Positions 6,906 to 14,306 are shown, numbered from the stretch's first letter. The stretch is DNA of 19,059 nucleotides from Burkholderiales bacterium (GCA_947462175.1 CANHOE010000011.1:1-19059); one strand, 5' to 3'. Numbers and translations: made by a program. Notes: a model not told the origin generated them from the sequence alone.

Positions 6906-8099
6906 TCAGTCGTTGATCTCGTCATTCAAGTCTTCAGAGACGGCCAGCACGCGTGCGTCGTGAACTGCGGTAGCGATCGCTGGCCCGCGCAAGCCCTGGG
7001 TGACGGCGCGGGCGGCTGCGGCTCCTGCGTCGACGGCCGCCGCGCGCGCCCGCGCCGCCTGCCATCGAGCGAACGCTGCGACCTGCGAACGCGTCGCGGT
7101 GCGGTATTGGGCGCGGGCGATGCACTCGCAGGCCTGCAGCGTCAGTTCGAAGCGTTCGGGCCGGCGCCAGGCGTCGCATCGGTCAAGCAACTGCACCGTT
7201 TGCTCGGCGTTCATGCCCGGACCCAGGCGCAGCGTCTCGTACTCGCGCCCCACCAATTCCGCGACCTCCCGACAGTCGGCTGGAACGCGCCAACGTTCAC
7301 AGAGCCTTTGCAGCGCGCCAGGGGTGACGCTGGCCTTCGCTGCACAAGCGACCGTGCTGAGTGGATGGCCAACGACTGCAAAGCGCGCCGACAGCGGCAG
7401 TCCCCGCTCGGCGGCCAGATCGATGGCCTGACGCCACTGGATCGCCACAGACTCTGTGGATGACCACTCCGTGTTGATCTCCGGCAGCAACCGGGCCAGC
7501 GCACCGCAGTCGTGCAGCACGTCGAACATGCGCGAAGGCTGCGATTCCATCAGGCCGCGCGACAGTTCCTGCCACACCCTTTCGGCAACCAGCGCGTCGA
7601 CCTCGCCGGCATTCACCATCTCCTGCATGAGCGACTGCGTCCCGGGCGCGACCACGAAATCTGCAAAGCGCGCTGCGAAACGCGCCGCTCTCAGGATGCG
7701 TACCGGATCTTCTGCGAAGGCCGGCGACACATGGCGCAGCAGTCTGGCTTCTAGATCGTGTTGCCCGCCATAGGGGTCGATGACCGCACCGGCTTCGTCC
7801 TGCGCCATGGCGTTGATCGTCAGGTCACGGCGCCGGAGGTCTTCCTCCAGCGTGACGCCGGGGTCAGCGTGGAAGACGAAGCCGTGGTACCCAGGGGCGG
7901 TCTTGCGCTCGGTGCGGGCGAGCGCGTACTCCTGCTTGGTGACCGGGTGCAAAAACACCGGGAAGTCGCGGCCCACCGGCAGATATCCCGCGGAAAGCAT
8001 GACTTCGGGCGTCGCGCCCGTGACGACCCAGTCGACGTCGCTGCCGGTACGCCCGAGCAGCGTGTCCCGCACGGCCCCGCCGACTTTCCAAACCTTCAT
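6906..8099 (-). CDS. cca: CCA tRNA nucleotidyltransferase (CCA-adding enzyme), HD domain degenerate
   Basis: This 397-residue enzyme adds or repairs the 3' CCA end of tRNAs without a template. Visible motifs are GGAVRD (7-12), the metal-binding DVD (D21, D23), RRRDLTINAMA (89-99) and EDPVRILRAARFAARF (130-145), all typical of class II bacterial enzymes. Length is close to that of the E. coli enzyme (412), which has a C-terminal HD phosphohydrolase domain. Here the matching stretch reads ARFAVVGHPLS (238-248), with His-Pro (245-246) in place of His-Asp, and the upstream His region is shortened. The nucleotidyltransferase core appears intact, and the phosphohydrolase activity is probably lost. 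The start at 8099 is fixed by the conserved KVWKVGGAVRD N terminus; the Shine-Dalgarno sequence is poor. It is the third gene of the slt-SDR-cca run, 28 bases after the SDR gene. Confidence 0.96.
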   Translation of the reverse strand: MKVWKVGGAVRDTLLGRTGSDVDWVVTGATPEVMLSAGYLPVGRDFPVFLHPVTKQEYALARTERKTAPGYHGFVFHADPGVTLEEDLRRRDLTINAMAQDEAGAVIDPYGGQHDLEARLLRHVSPAFAEDPVRILRAARFAARFADFVVAPGTQSLMQEMVNAGEVDALVAERVWQELSRGLMESQPSRMFDVLHDCGALARLLPEINTEWSSTESVAIQWRQAIDLAAERGLPLSARFAVVGHPLSTVACAAKASVTPGALQRLCERWRVPADCREVAELVGREYETLRLGPGMNAEQTVQLLDRCDAWRRPERFELTLQACECIARAQYRTATRSQVAAFARWQAARARAAAVDAGAAAARAVTQGLRGPAIATAVHDARVLAVSEDLNDEIND

Positions 8100-8127
8100 C
8101 GATGACCGGTCAGGCAGGCCGCGCCAG

Positions 8128-9117
8128 TCAGCGACCGTGCGCGCCGGCCCGCAGCGAGTCAAGTCGCGCCGCGCCGGCGCGGTGCTGCAGCACAGGCGCC
8201 ATGACGCCCTCCATCGCGGCAGGCTGGATACCAAAGGCTTCCAGGCCGGGAAGGTCTCCGCTGAGCACATTCGGCACGCGCATCGAATCGAGGTTGTCGG
8301 CGGACATCAGCGGCGCGCCCGGCAGCCAACTCATCACCGCGGCCTGCAGACGGGCAACGCCGTCGGGCAGCGGAATGACCGGACGCTCGCAGCCTGCACA
8401 GCGGCCTGCAAACCGAACCAGCTGTTCCAGTGTGTAGATCGTCGGGCCGCCGCATTCGACCGTCTGGCCAATCGACGTCGGCTCGTCGAGCGCGCTGACG
8501 ATGGCTGCGGCCACATCTTCGACCCACACTGGCTGGAAACGGGCCGTGGCGCCCGCCAGCGGCATCACCGGGGCGACTGTCTGCAGCCGCGCAAACAGGT
8601 TGAGGAACTGGTCGTGTTCGCCGAAGATGACCGAAGGCCGCAGCAGTGTCAGGTCCAGCCCCGCAGTGCGCAACACTGCTTCACCCGCGGCCTTCGACCG
8701 CAGGTAGTGCGACGGGGCAGTGGCGCTCGCACCCAGCGCACTGACATGCACCATGCGCCTCACGCCACTGACCTGACATGCGGCGGCCAGTTGCCGTGGC
8801 AGATCGACATGAGCGCGCTGGAACTCAGCTGGGCTGCCGTGGAGGATCGCGATCAGGTTGATCACTGCATCGCAGCCGGCCAGCAGGCGCACCAGCTCGA
8901 TTTCGCTGTGCACATCGGATTGAACCAGCTCAATGGTCGGCAGCGTTCGCAGGTGTTGCGCGCGCTGCGGCCGACGGCTCGGCACGATGATGCGGCCGTC
9001 GGCACCGCCAGAGCGTTCAACGAGCTTCTCGCAGAGGCTGCGCCCGACGAAGCCACTGCCACCCAAAACCAGAATATTCGACACGGATTGCTCGACCTTG
9101 AGTTGCGATGGGGTCAT
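8128..9117 (-). CDS. NAD(P)-binding atypical SDR protein, complex I NDUFA9-like
   Basis: The product is 329 residues from the ATG at 9117. It has a Rossmann fold with NILVLGGSGFVG (dinucleotide motif G19-x2-G22-x2-G25), then VHVSALGA (S126) and YLRSK (Y138, K142), which resembles the SDR catalytic Tyr-x3-Lys. The overall pattern (ILHG, LRPSVIFGEHDQF, FQPVWVEDVA) is that of the NDUFA9-like SDR family in proteobacteria, whose substrate is not known. Some members are thought to bind quinone- or lipid-linked substrates or to help complex I. The start is uncertain: a GTG at 9084 has AAGG 11 bases upstream and would put the Rossmann strand close to the N terminus, as is usual. It lies 31 bases after slt and 28 bases before cca, so it is likely cotranscribed with both. 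Confidence 0.85.
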   Translation of the reverse strand: MTPSQLKVEQSVSNILVLGGSGFVGRSLCEKLVERSGGADGRIIVPSRRPQRAQHLRTLPTIELVQSDVHSEIELVRLLAGCDAVINLIAILHGSPAEFQRAHVDLPRQLAAACQVSGVRRMVHVSALGASATAPSHYLRSKAAGEAVLRTAGLDLTLLRPSVIFGEHDQFLNLFARLQTVAPVMPLAGATARFQPVWVEDVAAAIVSALDEPTSIGQTVECGGPTIYTLEQLVRFAGRCAGCERPVIPLPDGVARLQAAVMSWLPGAPLMSADNLDSMRVPNVLSGDLPGLEAFGIQPAAMEGVMAPVLQHRAGAARLDSLRAGAHGR

Positions 9118-9148
9118 CGAAAGATGAAAAGAGCCCGATTCTGCGCGG

Positions 9149-11275
9149 TCACGGCATGTCCCTGTCTGCACTGGCCATCGCAGGATCACGCGGGCCGATC
9201 GACGCGCCCAGCCTGGCCGACAGCGAGACCTTTTCGTTGCCCAGCAAGGCCGCGTAGTAGGCGGCATTCGACAGCACCTTCTTGACGTAGTCCCGCGTTT
9301 CGCTGAACGGAATGTTCTCGGCCCAGGTGGCCGGGTCCAGTGCCGGACCTTCGCGCCAGCGGCGCGAGCGGCTGGGACCGGCGTTGTAGGCCGCGGCGGC
9401 CAGCGGCTGCGAGCCGGCGAAATCGTCGAGTACGAGTTTGAGGTAACCGGTGCCCAAGGCCAGATTGAGGTCGCTGTCCGTGATGCGATCGTGGCTGTAG
9501 TCCAGGCCGATCTTGCGTGCCGTCCAGCGCGCGGTGGCTGGCATCACTTGCATCAGGCCCGATGCGCCCACGCCGGAGCGTGCGTCGACGATGAATCGGG
9601 ACTCCTGCCTGATCAGCCCGTAGACATAGGCCGCATCCAGTCCGATGGTCTTGGTGCGCGCCAGCACCTGGTCCCGAAACGGTGTCGGGAATCGCTGCTG
9701 CATGTCGACCACATGGCGCGTGCGCTCGCTGGTGTTGATGCAGCGGTCCCAGATCTCTCGGTCGCATGCAAGTTGCGCAGCGGCCAGCAGTTCACGGTCG
9801 TTCATGGCTCGCAGGCTGAAATTCCATTCGCGCACACCCTCGCTGCGCAGCCCGATGGCAATCAGCTGCAGCGCACGGGTGAGCCCGGGATCGCGTGCGG
9901 CGGTGTCGCGCTCGGTGGCGGTCAATGCCGGTGGGCGTGGCGGCAGCGACACGGTCAGGCCCAGCCTTTCACTGGCCAGCGTGCCGTAGAAGTGCCACTG
10001 GCCGGCGATGCTGGCAAGCATCTCGCGCGCCTGTGCTCGCAGTGCGTCTCCATCTTGGGAGTCCACCGCAAGCGCTTGCAGCCCCCGGGCCTTCCAGTAC
10101 ACCCAAGCGGGGTCACGCTGCTCTCCCGGGCTCATCGCGTTGATGCCCTGGATTACCTGCTGCCAGCGGCCGGCGCCCTGGTTGGCGCGCAGCGCGGCGC
10201 GCACCTTCCATGCGAAGGTGTCGTCGGACCAGGGGTTGTCCACCGCGTCGTTGGCGTCGACACGATCGGCGCGTTGGAACTGATCGGGTGCGTCGCTCGA
10301 CAGGCGTTGTGCAGATTGCCTGGCAGTCGCCGCCCAGGCCCAGGCGGCCAAATCGGCGGGCAACGCGCGTTCCCAGCGCTTGGCCAGCGCGTCGGCGGCC
10401 GCAACGGGATCGGTGGCGGCCAGCCTCGCCAGCGCCAGCGTCGTCAGCTCGGCATGGCTGCGCCGGGCAGTTCGCGCCTTCTGGGCCAGGAAGCGTGCCG
10501 GCGCATCAATCAGGGCCTGCACGGTCTTGTCGGATTTCGAGTCGTTGGTGCCCATTGCGAGAGCGACCGCTTGCACCACTGCGCGCGGGCGGTTGCTGTC
10601 CATCGCAAGCCGCGCCTTGCGCCAGGCGTCGGCGGGCTTGAACACGCCGGCAGACAGCAGCGTGCGAGCCAGCAGCGCGCAGCCGTCGTCGGCATCGCGT
10701 TGCGCGGCCCATGCGCTGCGCGCTGCGTCGCGCACGTTCAGGCCCGCCAGATGGTCGGTGATCAACGCATAGCAGCTGACTTCGCGATCGTCGTTCAGCT
10801 TGAAGCGGGGGAAGTCGACGACGAAATTCGCCCAGTCGCGGCGGCGCCCCAGTTCCAGCAGCCAGTCGTTGCGCAGCCGATCTTCGACATAGCTGCCGCT
10901 CCAGCGGAGGTAGAAAGCGTCGAGGTCGGCCTGCTGCAGTTCGGACAGTCGAAGGTTGGCGTCCCAGTAGGCGACCCACATCGACAGAGGATGCTGCGCG
11001 GCAGAGGTCGTGTCTCGCAGCGCGGCCAGCCGCACGCGGTCGCGCTTGCGGAAGGCGTCGCGGGCTTCGAGCAGCGGGTCGGTGGCCATGCTTGAAGCCG
11101 ACACCAGCGATGGCGCCGGTGCCGAGCTGGCGAACGCCACTGTGCTGGCCAGCGCGCCCAGCAGCCCGATCGCCGGCCAGAGCGCACCCAGCCTCCAGCG
11201 GCGGCCCTCATCGCCGTGTGCGGTAAAACCGGCCGACATCGGTGACGTCAACTTCCACCCAATCCATCCACTCAT
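9149..11275 (-). CDS. Soluble lytic murein transglycosylase (Slt type)
   Basis: This 708-residue periplasmic enzyme would cleave the MurNAc-GlcNAc bond of peptidoglycan to form 1,6-anhydro ends. It has an N-terminal signal peptide (hydrophobic core about 30-49, cleavage near AFA-SS), a long alpha-helical superhelix (about 65-530) and a C-terminal SLT domain (about 540-670). The SLT domain shows VYGLIRQESRF with catalytic E558, SGLMQVMPATA (572-582) and AYNAGPSR (629-636), followed by IPFSETRDYVKKVL. The ATG at 11275 has GAGG eight bases upstream, and this start overlaps the start of the cyclo-ligase gene on the other strand. A second ATG at 11239 would give a shorter, more ordinary signal peptide but has a poorer ribosome binding site. 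It is the first gene of a likely operon with the SDR and cca genes. Confidence 0.94.
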   Translation of the reverse strand: MSGWIGWKLTSPMSAGFTAHGDEGRRWRLGALWPAIGLLGALASTVAFASSAPAPSLVSASSMATDPLLEARDAFRKRDRVRLAALRDTTSAAQHPLSMWVAYWDANLRLSELQQADLDAFYLRWSGSYVEDRLRNDWLLELGRRRDWANFVVDFPRFKLNDDREVSCYALITDHLAGLNVRDAARSAWAAQRDADDGCALLARTLLSAGVFKPADAWRKARLAMDSNRPRAVVQAVALAMGTNDSKSDKTVQALIDAPARFLAQKARTARRSHAELTTLALARLAATDPVAAADALAKRWERALPADLAAWAWAATARQSAQRLSSDAPDQFQRADRVDANDAVDNPWSDDTFAWKVRAALRANQGAGRWQQVIQGINAMSPGEQRDPAWVYWKARGLQALAVDSQDGDALRAQAREMLASIAGQWHFYGTLASERLGLTVSLPPRPPALTATERDTAARDPGLTRALQLIAIGLRSEGVREWNFSLRAMNDRELLAAAQLACDREIWDRCINTSERTRHVVDMQQRFPTPFRDQVLARTKTIGLDAAYVYGLIRQESRFIVDARSGVGASGLMQVMPATARWTARKIGLDYSHDRITDSDLNLALGTGYLKLVLDDFAGSQPLAAAAYNAGPSRSRRWREGPALDPATWAENIPFSETRDYVKKVLSNAAYYAALLGNEKVSLSARLGASIGPRDPAMASADRDMP

Positions 11276-11846
11276 GTCCGATACCTCGATCGATTCGATC
11301 AGCGCATTCCGCGCGACGCAACGTGCGCGCTTGCTTACCGCGCGCGCAGCGTTGGTGGCCGACGCGGCCCTGCAATTGCAGTTCGCAACCCATCTTATGT
11401 CGGTGTTGCGTCAGCTCATGCCTGAAAGACTCGGGATTTACAGCGCAGTTCGATCTGAATTCGATGCCGCAGCAATTTGTGCCGCCGAGCCCGAGCTGGC
11501 AGACACACCATTTGCGCTTCCGTTTTCGTCGCTTGAACCCCGTCGGATGGATTTTCGGCACTGGGATCGCCGGCCGCTCACCACCCGAGACGATTGCCGG
11601 ATCCTGGCGCCCGACGGGCCCGTGGTCGTCCCCGATGTGGTGCTGGCGCCCTGTGTGGGATACACCGCTTCGGGCTGGCGTCTGGGCTACGGTGGCGGCT
11701 ACTTCGACCGCTGGATGGCAGAGCACCCCCATGTCACCGTGGTTGGCGTCGCCTGGTCGGTGGGTGAGATCGACGAGGCTCTCTGGCATCCGCAGCCGCA
11801 CGACCGGGCACTCGCCTGCGTGGTGACAGAACGGGGGGTGGTGTGA
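11274..11846 (+). CDS. 5-formyltetrahydrofolate cyclo-ligase family protein, copy 1
   Basis: This 190-residue protein belongs to the family that uses ATP to turn 5-formyl-THF into 5,10-methenyl-THF. It shows YSAVRSEFD (56-64), ALP plus RRMDFRHW (81-97), and the glycine-rich PCVGYTASGWRLGYGGGYFDR (127-146 and just past), the nucleotide- and folate-binding signature. It differs from its neighbour in almost every other segment, including the lack of the KGTEIF stretch. The ATG at 11274 has no visible ribosome binding site, and its bases overlap the start codon of slt on the other strand. The next gene, 78 bases on, is a second member of the family. One of the two may have drifted to a related folate or purine-salvage role; which one is the true cyclo-ligase is not certain, although copy 2 looks more canonical. 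Confidence 0.82.
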   Translation: MSDTSIDSISAFRATQRARLLTARAALVADAALQLQFATHLMSVLRQLMPERLGIYSAVRSEFDAAAICAAEPELADTPFALPFSSLEPRRMDFRHWDRRPLTTRDDCRILAPDGPVVVPDVVLAPCVGYTASGWRLGYGGGYFDRWMAEHPHVTVVGVAWSVGEIDEALWHPQPHDRALACVVTERGVV

Positions 11847-11909
11847 GCGACCGTTGCCGCCAGCATTCCCACGCTGGCACCTGGGCCGCGCACGCTTCAC
11901 GTCTGCCTC

Positions 11910-11925
11910 TTGCACAATCGAGCCA
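11910..11925 (+). promoter_or_regulatory. -10-like CACAAT just before the second cyclo-ligase gene
   Basis: CACAAT (11913-11918) ends six bases before the ATG at 11925. Transcription from it would begin at or next to the start codon, giving a leaderless mRNA. This fits the lack of a Shine-Dalgarno site there. No good -35 is seen at 16-18 bases, so support is weak. Confidence 0.25.
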
Positions 11926-12515
11926 TGAGTAAAACCGATGTTTCCGACCCGACTGCCCCTGATGAACGCGCGGCCCAGCGCACGAAACTGATCGCCGCCC
12001 GCCAGGCCCTGCCCGACCGCCTCGAGCGCGCAGTGCAGCTGCAAAGCGTGCTGCGTGTGTGGCTGGTGCGACGCGACGAGAAGACCATTGGCGGCTATTG
12101 GCCGATCAAGGGCGAGTTCGATCCTCTGCCTGCGCTGTACCGATGGAGCGAAGGCGACGAGGCGCGGCGCATCGGATTGCCGGTAGCCGACAAAACTATC
12201 GGCGAACTGAGTTTCCAGGTCTGGTTCCCCGGCTGCCCGATGGAACGTGACGCCTATGACATTCCGAAGCCCAAGGGCACCGAGATCTTCGTGCCTCAGA
12301 TGGTGCTGATGCCCTGCGTGGGTTACGGCCCGGGAGGTGTGCGCCTGGGTTACGGCGGTGGCTTCTACGACCGCACCCTGGCGGCACTGACGCCGCGCCC
12401 GTATACCGTGGGTCTTTGCTACTCCAACGGTTTCCTGCCCTTCCTGCGCGCCCGCGCCGATGATCTGCCGTTGGACGCGCTGCTGACCGACGACGGCGTC
12501 GTCTGGGAACGCTGA
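11925..12515 (+). CDS. 5-formyltetrahydrofolate cyclo-ligase, copy 2
   Basis: This 196-residue protein carries the canonical family pattern: AAQRTKLIAARQALP near the N terminus, GGYWPIKGEFDP (56-67), IGLPV (83-87), LSFQVWFPG (95-103), YDIPKPKG (111-118) and PCVGYGPGGVRLGYGGGFYDR (130-150). It converts 5-formyl-THF to 5,10-methenyl-THF with ATP and returns a storage folate to one-carbon metabolism. The ATG at 11925 is preferred over a TTG at 11910. Copy 1 lies just upstream and a small membrane protein starts 19 bases downstream. The E. coli homologue is YgfA (also called FthC). Function is well supported by family; the need for two adjacent copies is not explained. Confidence 0.9.
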   Translation: MSKTDVSDPTAPDERAAQRTKLIAARQALPDRLERAVQLQSVLRVWLVRRDEKTIGGYWPIKGEFDPLPALYRWSEGDEARRIGLPVADKTIGELSFQVWFPGCPMERDAYDIPKPKGTEIFVPQMVLMPCVGYGPGGVRLGYGGGFYDRTLAALTPRPYTVGLCYSNGFLPFLRARADDLPLDALLTDDGVVWER

Positions 12516-12534
12516 CCGTCTCCTGGAGCTGCAC

Positions 12535-12939
12535 ATGGCTGTTGGCTGGCTCACTGCGCTGAAGGTCATTCCCTGGGCCGACGTCATCGAGGCCGCACCA
12601 GGGCTGGCAAAGAGCGCCAAGGGGTTTTTCAAGCGAACGCAGGAAGGGACGAATCCCGCTTCCGAAAGCGCTCCGGCGCCCCCTACGACCGCCGCGGAGG
12701 GGCTGTCGTTGGCGCAGGCGACGCAGCGCATCGCTGTGCTTGAAGCCCGCCTTGCTCAGACCGCGGAGCGCCAGCAGGCAGCGGCAGCATTGATCGATTC
12801 GCTGGCTTCGCAGAACGCCCGCCTGGTCGAGGCCGTCGATGCGCTCGACAAACGCTGCCAGGGGCTCAAGGTCGCGCTCTGCGTTGTCGCCGTGTTGGCG
12901 GTGGGCACGCTGATCTGGTTGGCTGCCGTCGCACGCTGA
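12535..12939 (+). CDS. Small coiled-coil protein with C-terminal membrane anchor, unknown function
   Basis: I do not recognise the 134-residue product. It has a short N-terminal region (1-35), a Pro/Ala/Ser-rich linker (38-56), a heptad-like coiled coil (about 57-108, AQATQRIAVLEARLAQTAER and on) and one hydrophobic segment at 111-131 right before a final Ala-Arg. This makes it a tail-anchored inner-membrane protein with its bulk probably in the cytoplasm. GGAG (12525-12528) six bases before the ATG gives a good start. It lies between the cyclo-ligase (19-base gap) and ferredoxin (11-base gap) genes, so it is likely cotranscribed. Codon use and GC look like the neighbours, so it is probably a real gene. 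Confidence 0.75.
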   Translation: MAVGWLTALKVIPWADVIEAAPGLAKSAKGFFKRTQEGTNPASESAPAPPTTAAEGLSLAQATQRIAVLEARLAQTAERQQAAAALIDSLASQNARLVEAVDALDKRCQGLKVALCVVAVLAVGTLIWLAAVAR

Positions 12940-12950
12940 GGCCGGCCACC

Positions 12951-13271
12951 ATGCCGTCGCCAAGCCTGTTTTCAGTGCACGTTGAGCCGCAGGGCCTGCG
13001 GTTCGATGCCCTCAGCGGTGTCTCGTTGGTCGAGTCGGCCCGCGAAGCCGGGATCGTGCTGCCCACCTCCTGCCGCAACGGTACCTGCCGAGCCTGTCTG
13101 TGCCGCGTGCTCAGCGGCCGTGCGAATCACCTGATCGAATGGCCGGGCCTCAGCGCGGAGGAAAAGCGCGAGGGCTGCATCCTGCCATGCGTGGCCACGC
13201 CGGAGTCGGCGCTGCGCATCGAGGTCCCGAAGGCGTTTCTCGCGCCGATTCAGTCGCCGCTGGCGACCTGA
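12951..13271 (+). CDS. Small 2Fe-2S ferredoxin (plant-type fold)
   Basis: This 106-residue electron carrier has the plant-type cluster pattern SCRNGTCRACLCRV (C41-x4-C46-x2-C49) and the fourth ligand in ILPCVA (C80). It has no fused reductase or oxygenase domain and no signal peptide, so it is a stand-alone cytoplasmic ferredoxin. The ribosome binding site GAGG (12938-12941) overlaps the TGA stop of the gene before it, which suggests translational coupling. No partner reductase or oxygenase lies nearby, so its redox partner cannot be named. It ends 19 bases before the convergent PPK2 gene. Confidence 0.88.
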   Translation: MPSPSLFSVHVEPQGLRFDALSGVSLVESAREAGIVLPTSCRNGTCRACLCRVLSGRANHLIEWPGLSAEEKREGCILPCVATPESALRIEVPKAFLAPIQSPLAT

Positions 13272-13283
13272 GAGATACCGCCC

Positions 13284-13300
13284 GGTCGATTCACTCGACC
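13284..13300. terminator. Short hairpin between convergent ferredoxin and PPK2 genes
   Basis: GGTCGA and TCGACC form a six-base-pair stem with loop TTCAC, overlapping the PPK2 stop codon. The stem is short and no T run follows, so this is only a weak candidate terminator. Confidence 0.25.
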
Positions 13301-14136
13301 TTCAGCTTGGCCAGCGCCGGGTCCGCTGGGTGCGGCTGTAGCTTCAGCTCGCGCAACGCACGCGCCACAAGCGTGGCAATCATCAGGTTGCGGTGTGTTT
13401 TCGAGTCGGCTGGTACCACGGTCCACGGTGCCCAACTCGTGCCGGTGGCCGAGATCGCGGCGGCGTACGCGTTCTGGTACGCATCCCATTGCTTGCGAAC
13501 GGCGAGATCGCCGAGGTTGAATTTCCAATTCTTCGCCGGGTCGTCGATGCGTTCCTGCAGGCGCACCCGCTGTTCGTCCTTCGAGATGTGCAACATGAAC
13601 TTGAGCACCACGGTGCCGTTCTCGGTCAGAAGCCGCTCGAAGTCGTTGATCTGCGCGTAGCGCTGGGCGGTCTGCTCCTCGGTGATCCAGCCGTTGACCA
13701 CCGGCACCAGCACGTCTTCGTAGTGGCTGCGGTTGAAGACGACGATCTCGCCGGCTGCCGGCACCCGTTGATGGATGCGCCAGAGGTAGTCGTGTGCCGC
13801 CTCTTCTTCGTTCGGCGCCTTCCAGCCGACCGCGTGCACGCCCAGGGGCGTGGTGCTGCTGAACACGCCACGTATCGTGCCGTCCTTGCCGCTCGTGTCG
13901 AGGCCCTGCAACACCACCAGCATGCGATGTTTGCGGTTGGCGTAGAGCAGATTCTGCAACTCGTCGATTTCCAGCCCGAGGGCTGTCAACGACGTCTTGT
14001 CCTGGGACTTGTCACCACTGGAAAACGGCTTGGTCGCAGGATCGACGCCCTTCAGGTCGAAGGACTTCCCCTTGCCTGCAGTGTTGTGGCGGTAGGCGGT
14101 CAGATCAATGTCGCGTTTGTCGGGCGTCGCAGACAT
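13291..14136 (-). CDS. ppk2: Polyphosphate kinase 2 family protein (PPK2)
   Basis: This 281-residue kinase would transfer phosphate between polyphosphate and nucleoside mono- or diphosphates. It has the Walker A-like LQGLDTSGKDG (76-86, K84), the Walker B-like FNRSHYEDVL (134-143, R136, D141), a lid region with SKDEQRVRL (185-193) and WKFNLGDLAVRKQWDAY (204-220). These are typical of single-domain PPK2 enzymes of about 230-300 residues. The N-terminal 40 residues are the variable part. The start ATG at 14136 is chosen over an upstream in-frame ATG because the upstream stretch has no family character and overlaps the promoter region of the coaX side. No strong ribosome binding site is visible. 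Whether the preferred acceptor is GDP, ADP or AMP cannot be told by eye. It is transcribed alone, away from the coaX group. Confidence 0.93.
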   Translation of the reverse strand: MSATPDKRDIDLTAYRHNTAGKGKSFDLKGVDPATKPFSSGDKSQDKTSLTALGLEIDELQNLLYANRKHRMLVVLQGLDTSGKDGTIRGVFSSTTPLGVHAVGWKAPNEEEAAHDYLWRIHQRVPAAGEIVVFNRSHYEDVLVPVVNGWITEEQTAQRYAQINDFERLLTENGTVVLKFMLHISKDEQRVRLQERIDDPAKNWKFNLGDLAVRKQWDAYQNAYAAAISATGTSWAPWTVVPADSKTHRNLMIATLVARALRELKLQPHPADPALAKLKVE

Positions 14137-14213
14137 GGCATGGACGGCTTGCGAGCCGAGGGAAGCGGCAGGGGTCGATCCAGTGTAGTGCGCTGAGGTG
14201 CGAGGGTTTGCCG

Positions 14214-14229
14214 TCACAATCCCGGCCGA
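14214..14229 (+). promoter_or_regulatory. -10-like CACAAT upstream of the coaX mini-ORF
   Basis: CACAAT (14215-14220, give or take a base) lies about nine bases before the ATG at 14229, so a transcript would begin almost at that ATG. The layout is like that before the second cyclo-ligase gene. There is no convincing -35. Confidence 0.25.
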
Positions 14230-14306
14230 TGAAAAGCCTGCCCCGCAACGAGGATCGTTGGTCCAGCGCCTACCTCGGGCGTTCGGGATTCGGAGGGCGT
14301 GCGTGA
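14229..14306 (+). CDS. 25-codon ORF overlapping the coaX start (candidate leader peptide)
   Basis: An ATG opens a 25-residue reading frame (MKSLPRNEDRW... ending GFGGRA) whose TGA overlaps the coaX GTG in the string GTGA. This layout is typical of translational coupling, where ribosomes ending the first frame restart on the next. The coaX ribosome binding site lies inside this ORF. The peptide matches nothing I know. In many betaproteobacteria birA precedes coaX, but no birA is present here, so it could be a leader peptide, a remnant of an upstream gene, or chance. Confidence 0.4.
   Translation: MKSLPRNEDRWSSAYLGRSGFGGRA

Noticed and set aside
7780..9285. Plus-strand 500-codon frame across cca and the SDR gene
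   Set aside because: It is antisense to two recognisable enzymes, spans their junction and has shadow composition.
9491..11095. Plus-strand frame of over 500 codons opposite slt
   Set aside because: It is antisense to a gene with a clear signal peptide and SLT catalytic motifs, and its His/Gln/Arg-rich composition is typical of shadow frames.
11208..12731. Minus-strand frame of about 500 codons across both cyclo-ligase genes
   Set aside because: Both plus-strand genes carry the family signature. The minus frame crosses three gene boundaries.
14137..14302. Extended coaX start at 14198
   Set aside because: The added 35 residues have no family match, while the GTG at 14303 has a strong GGAGGG site and starts at the conserved first strand.
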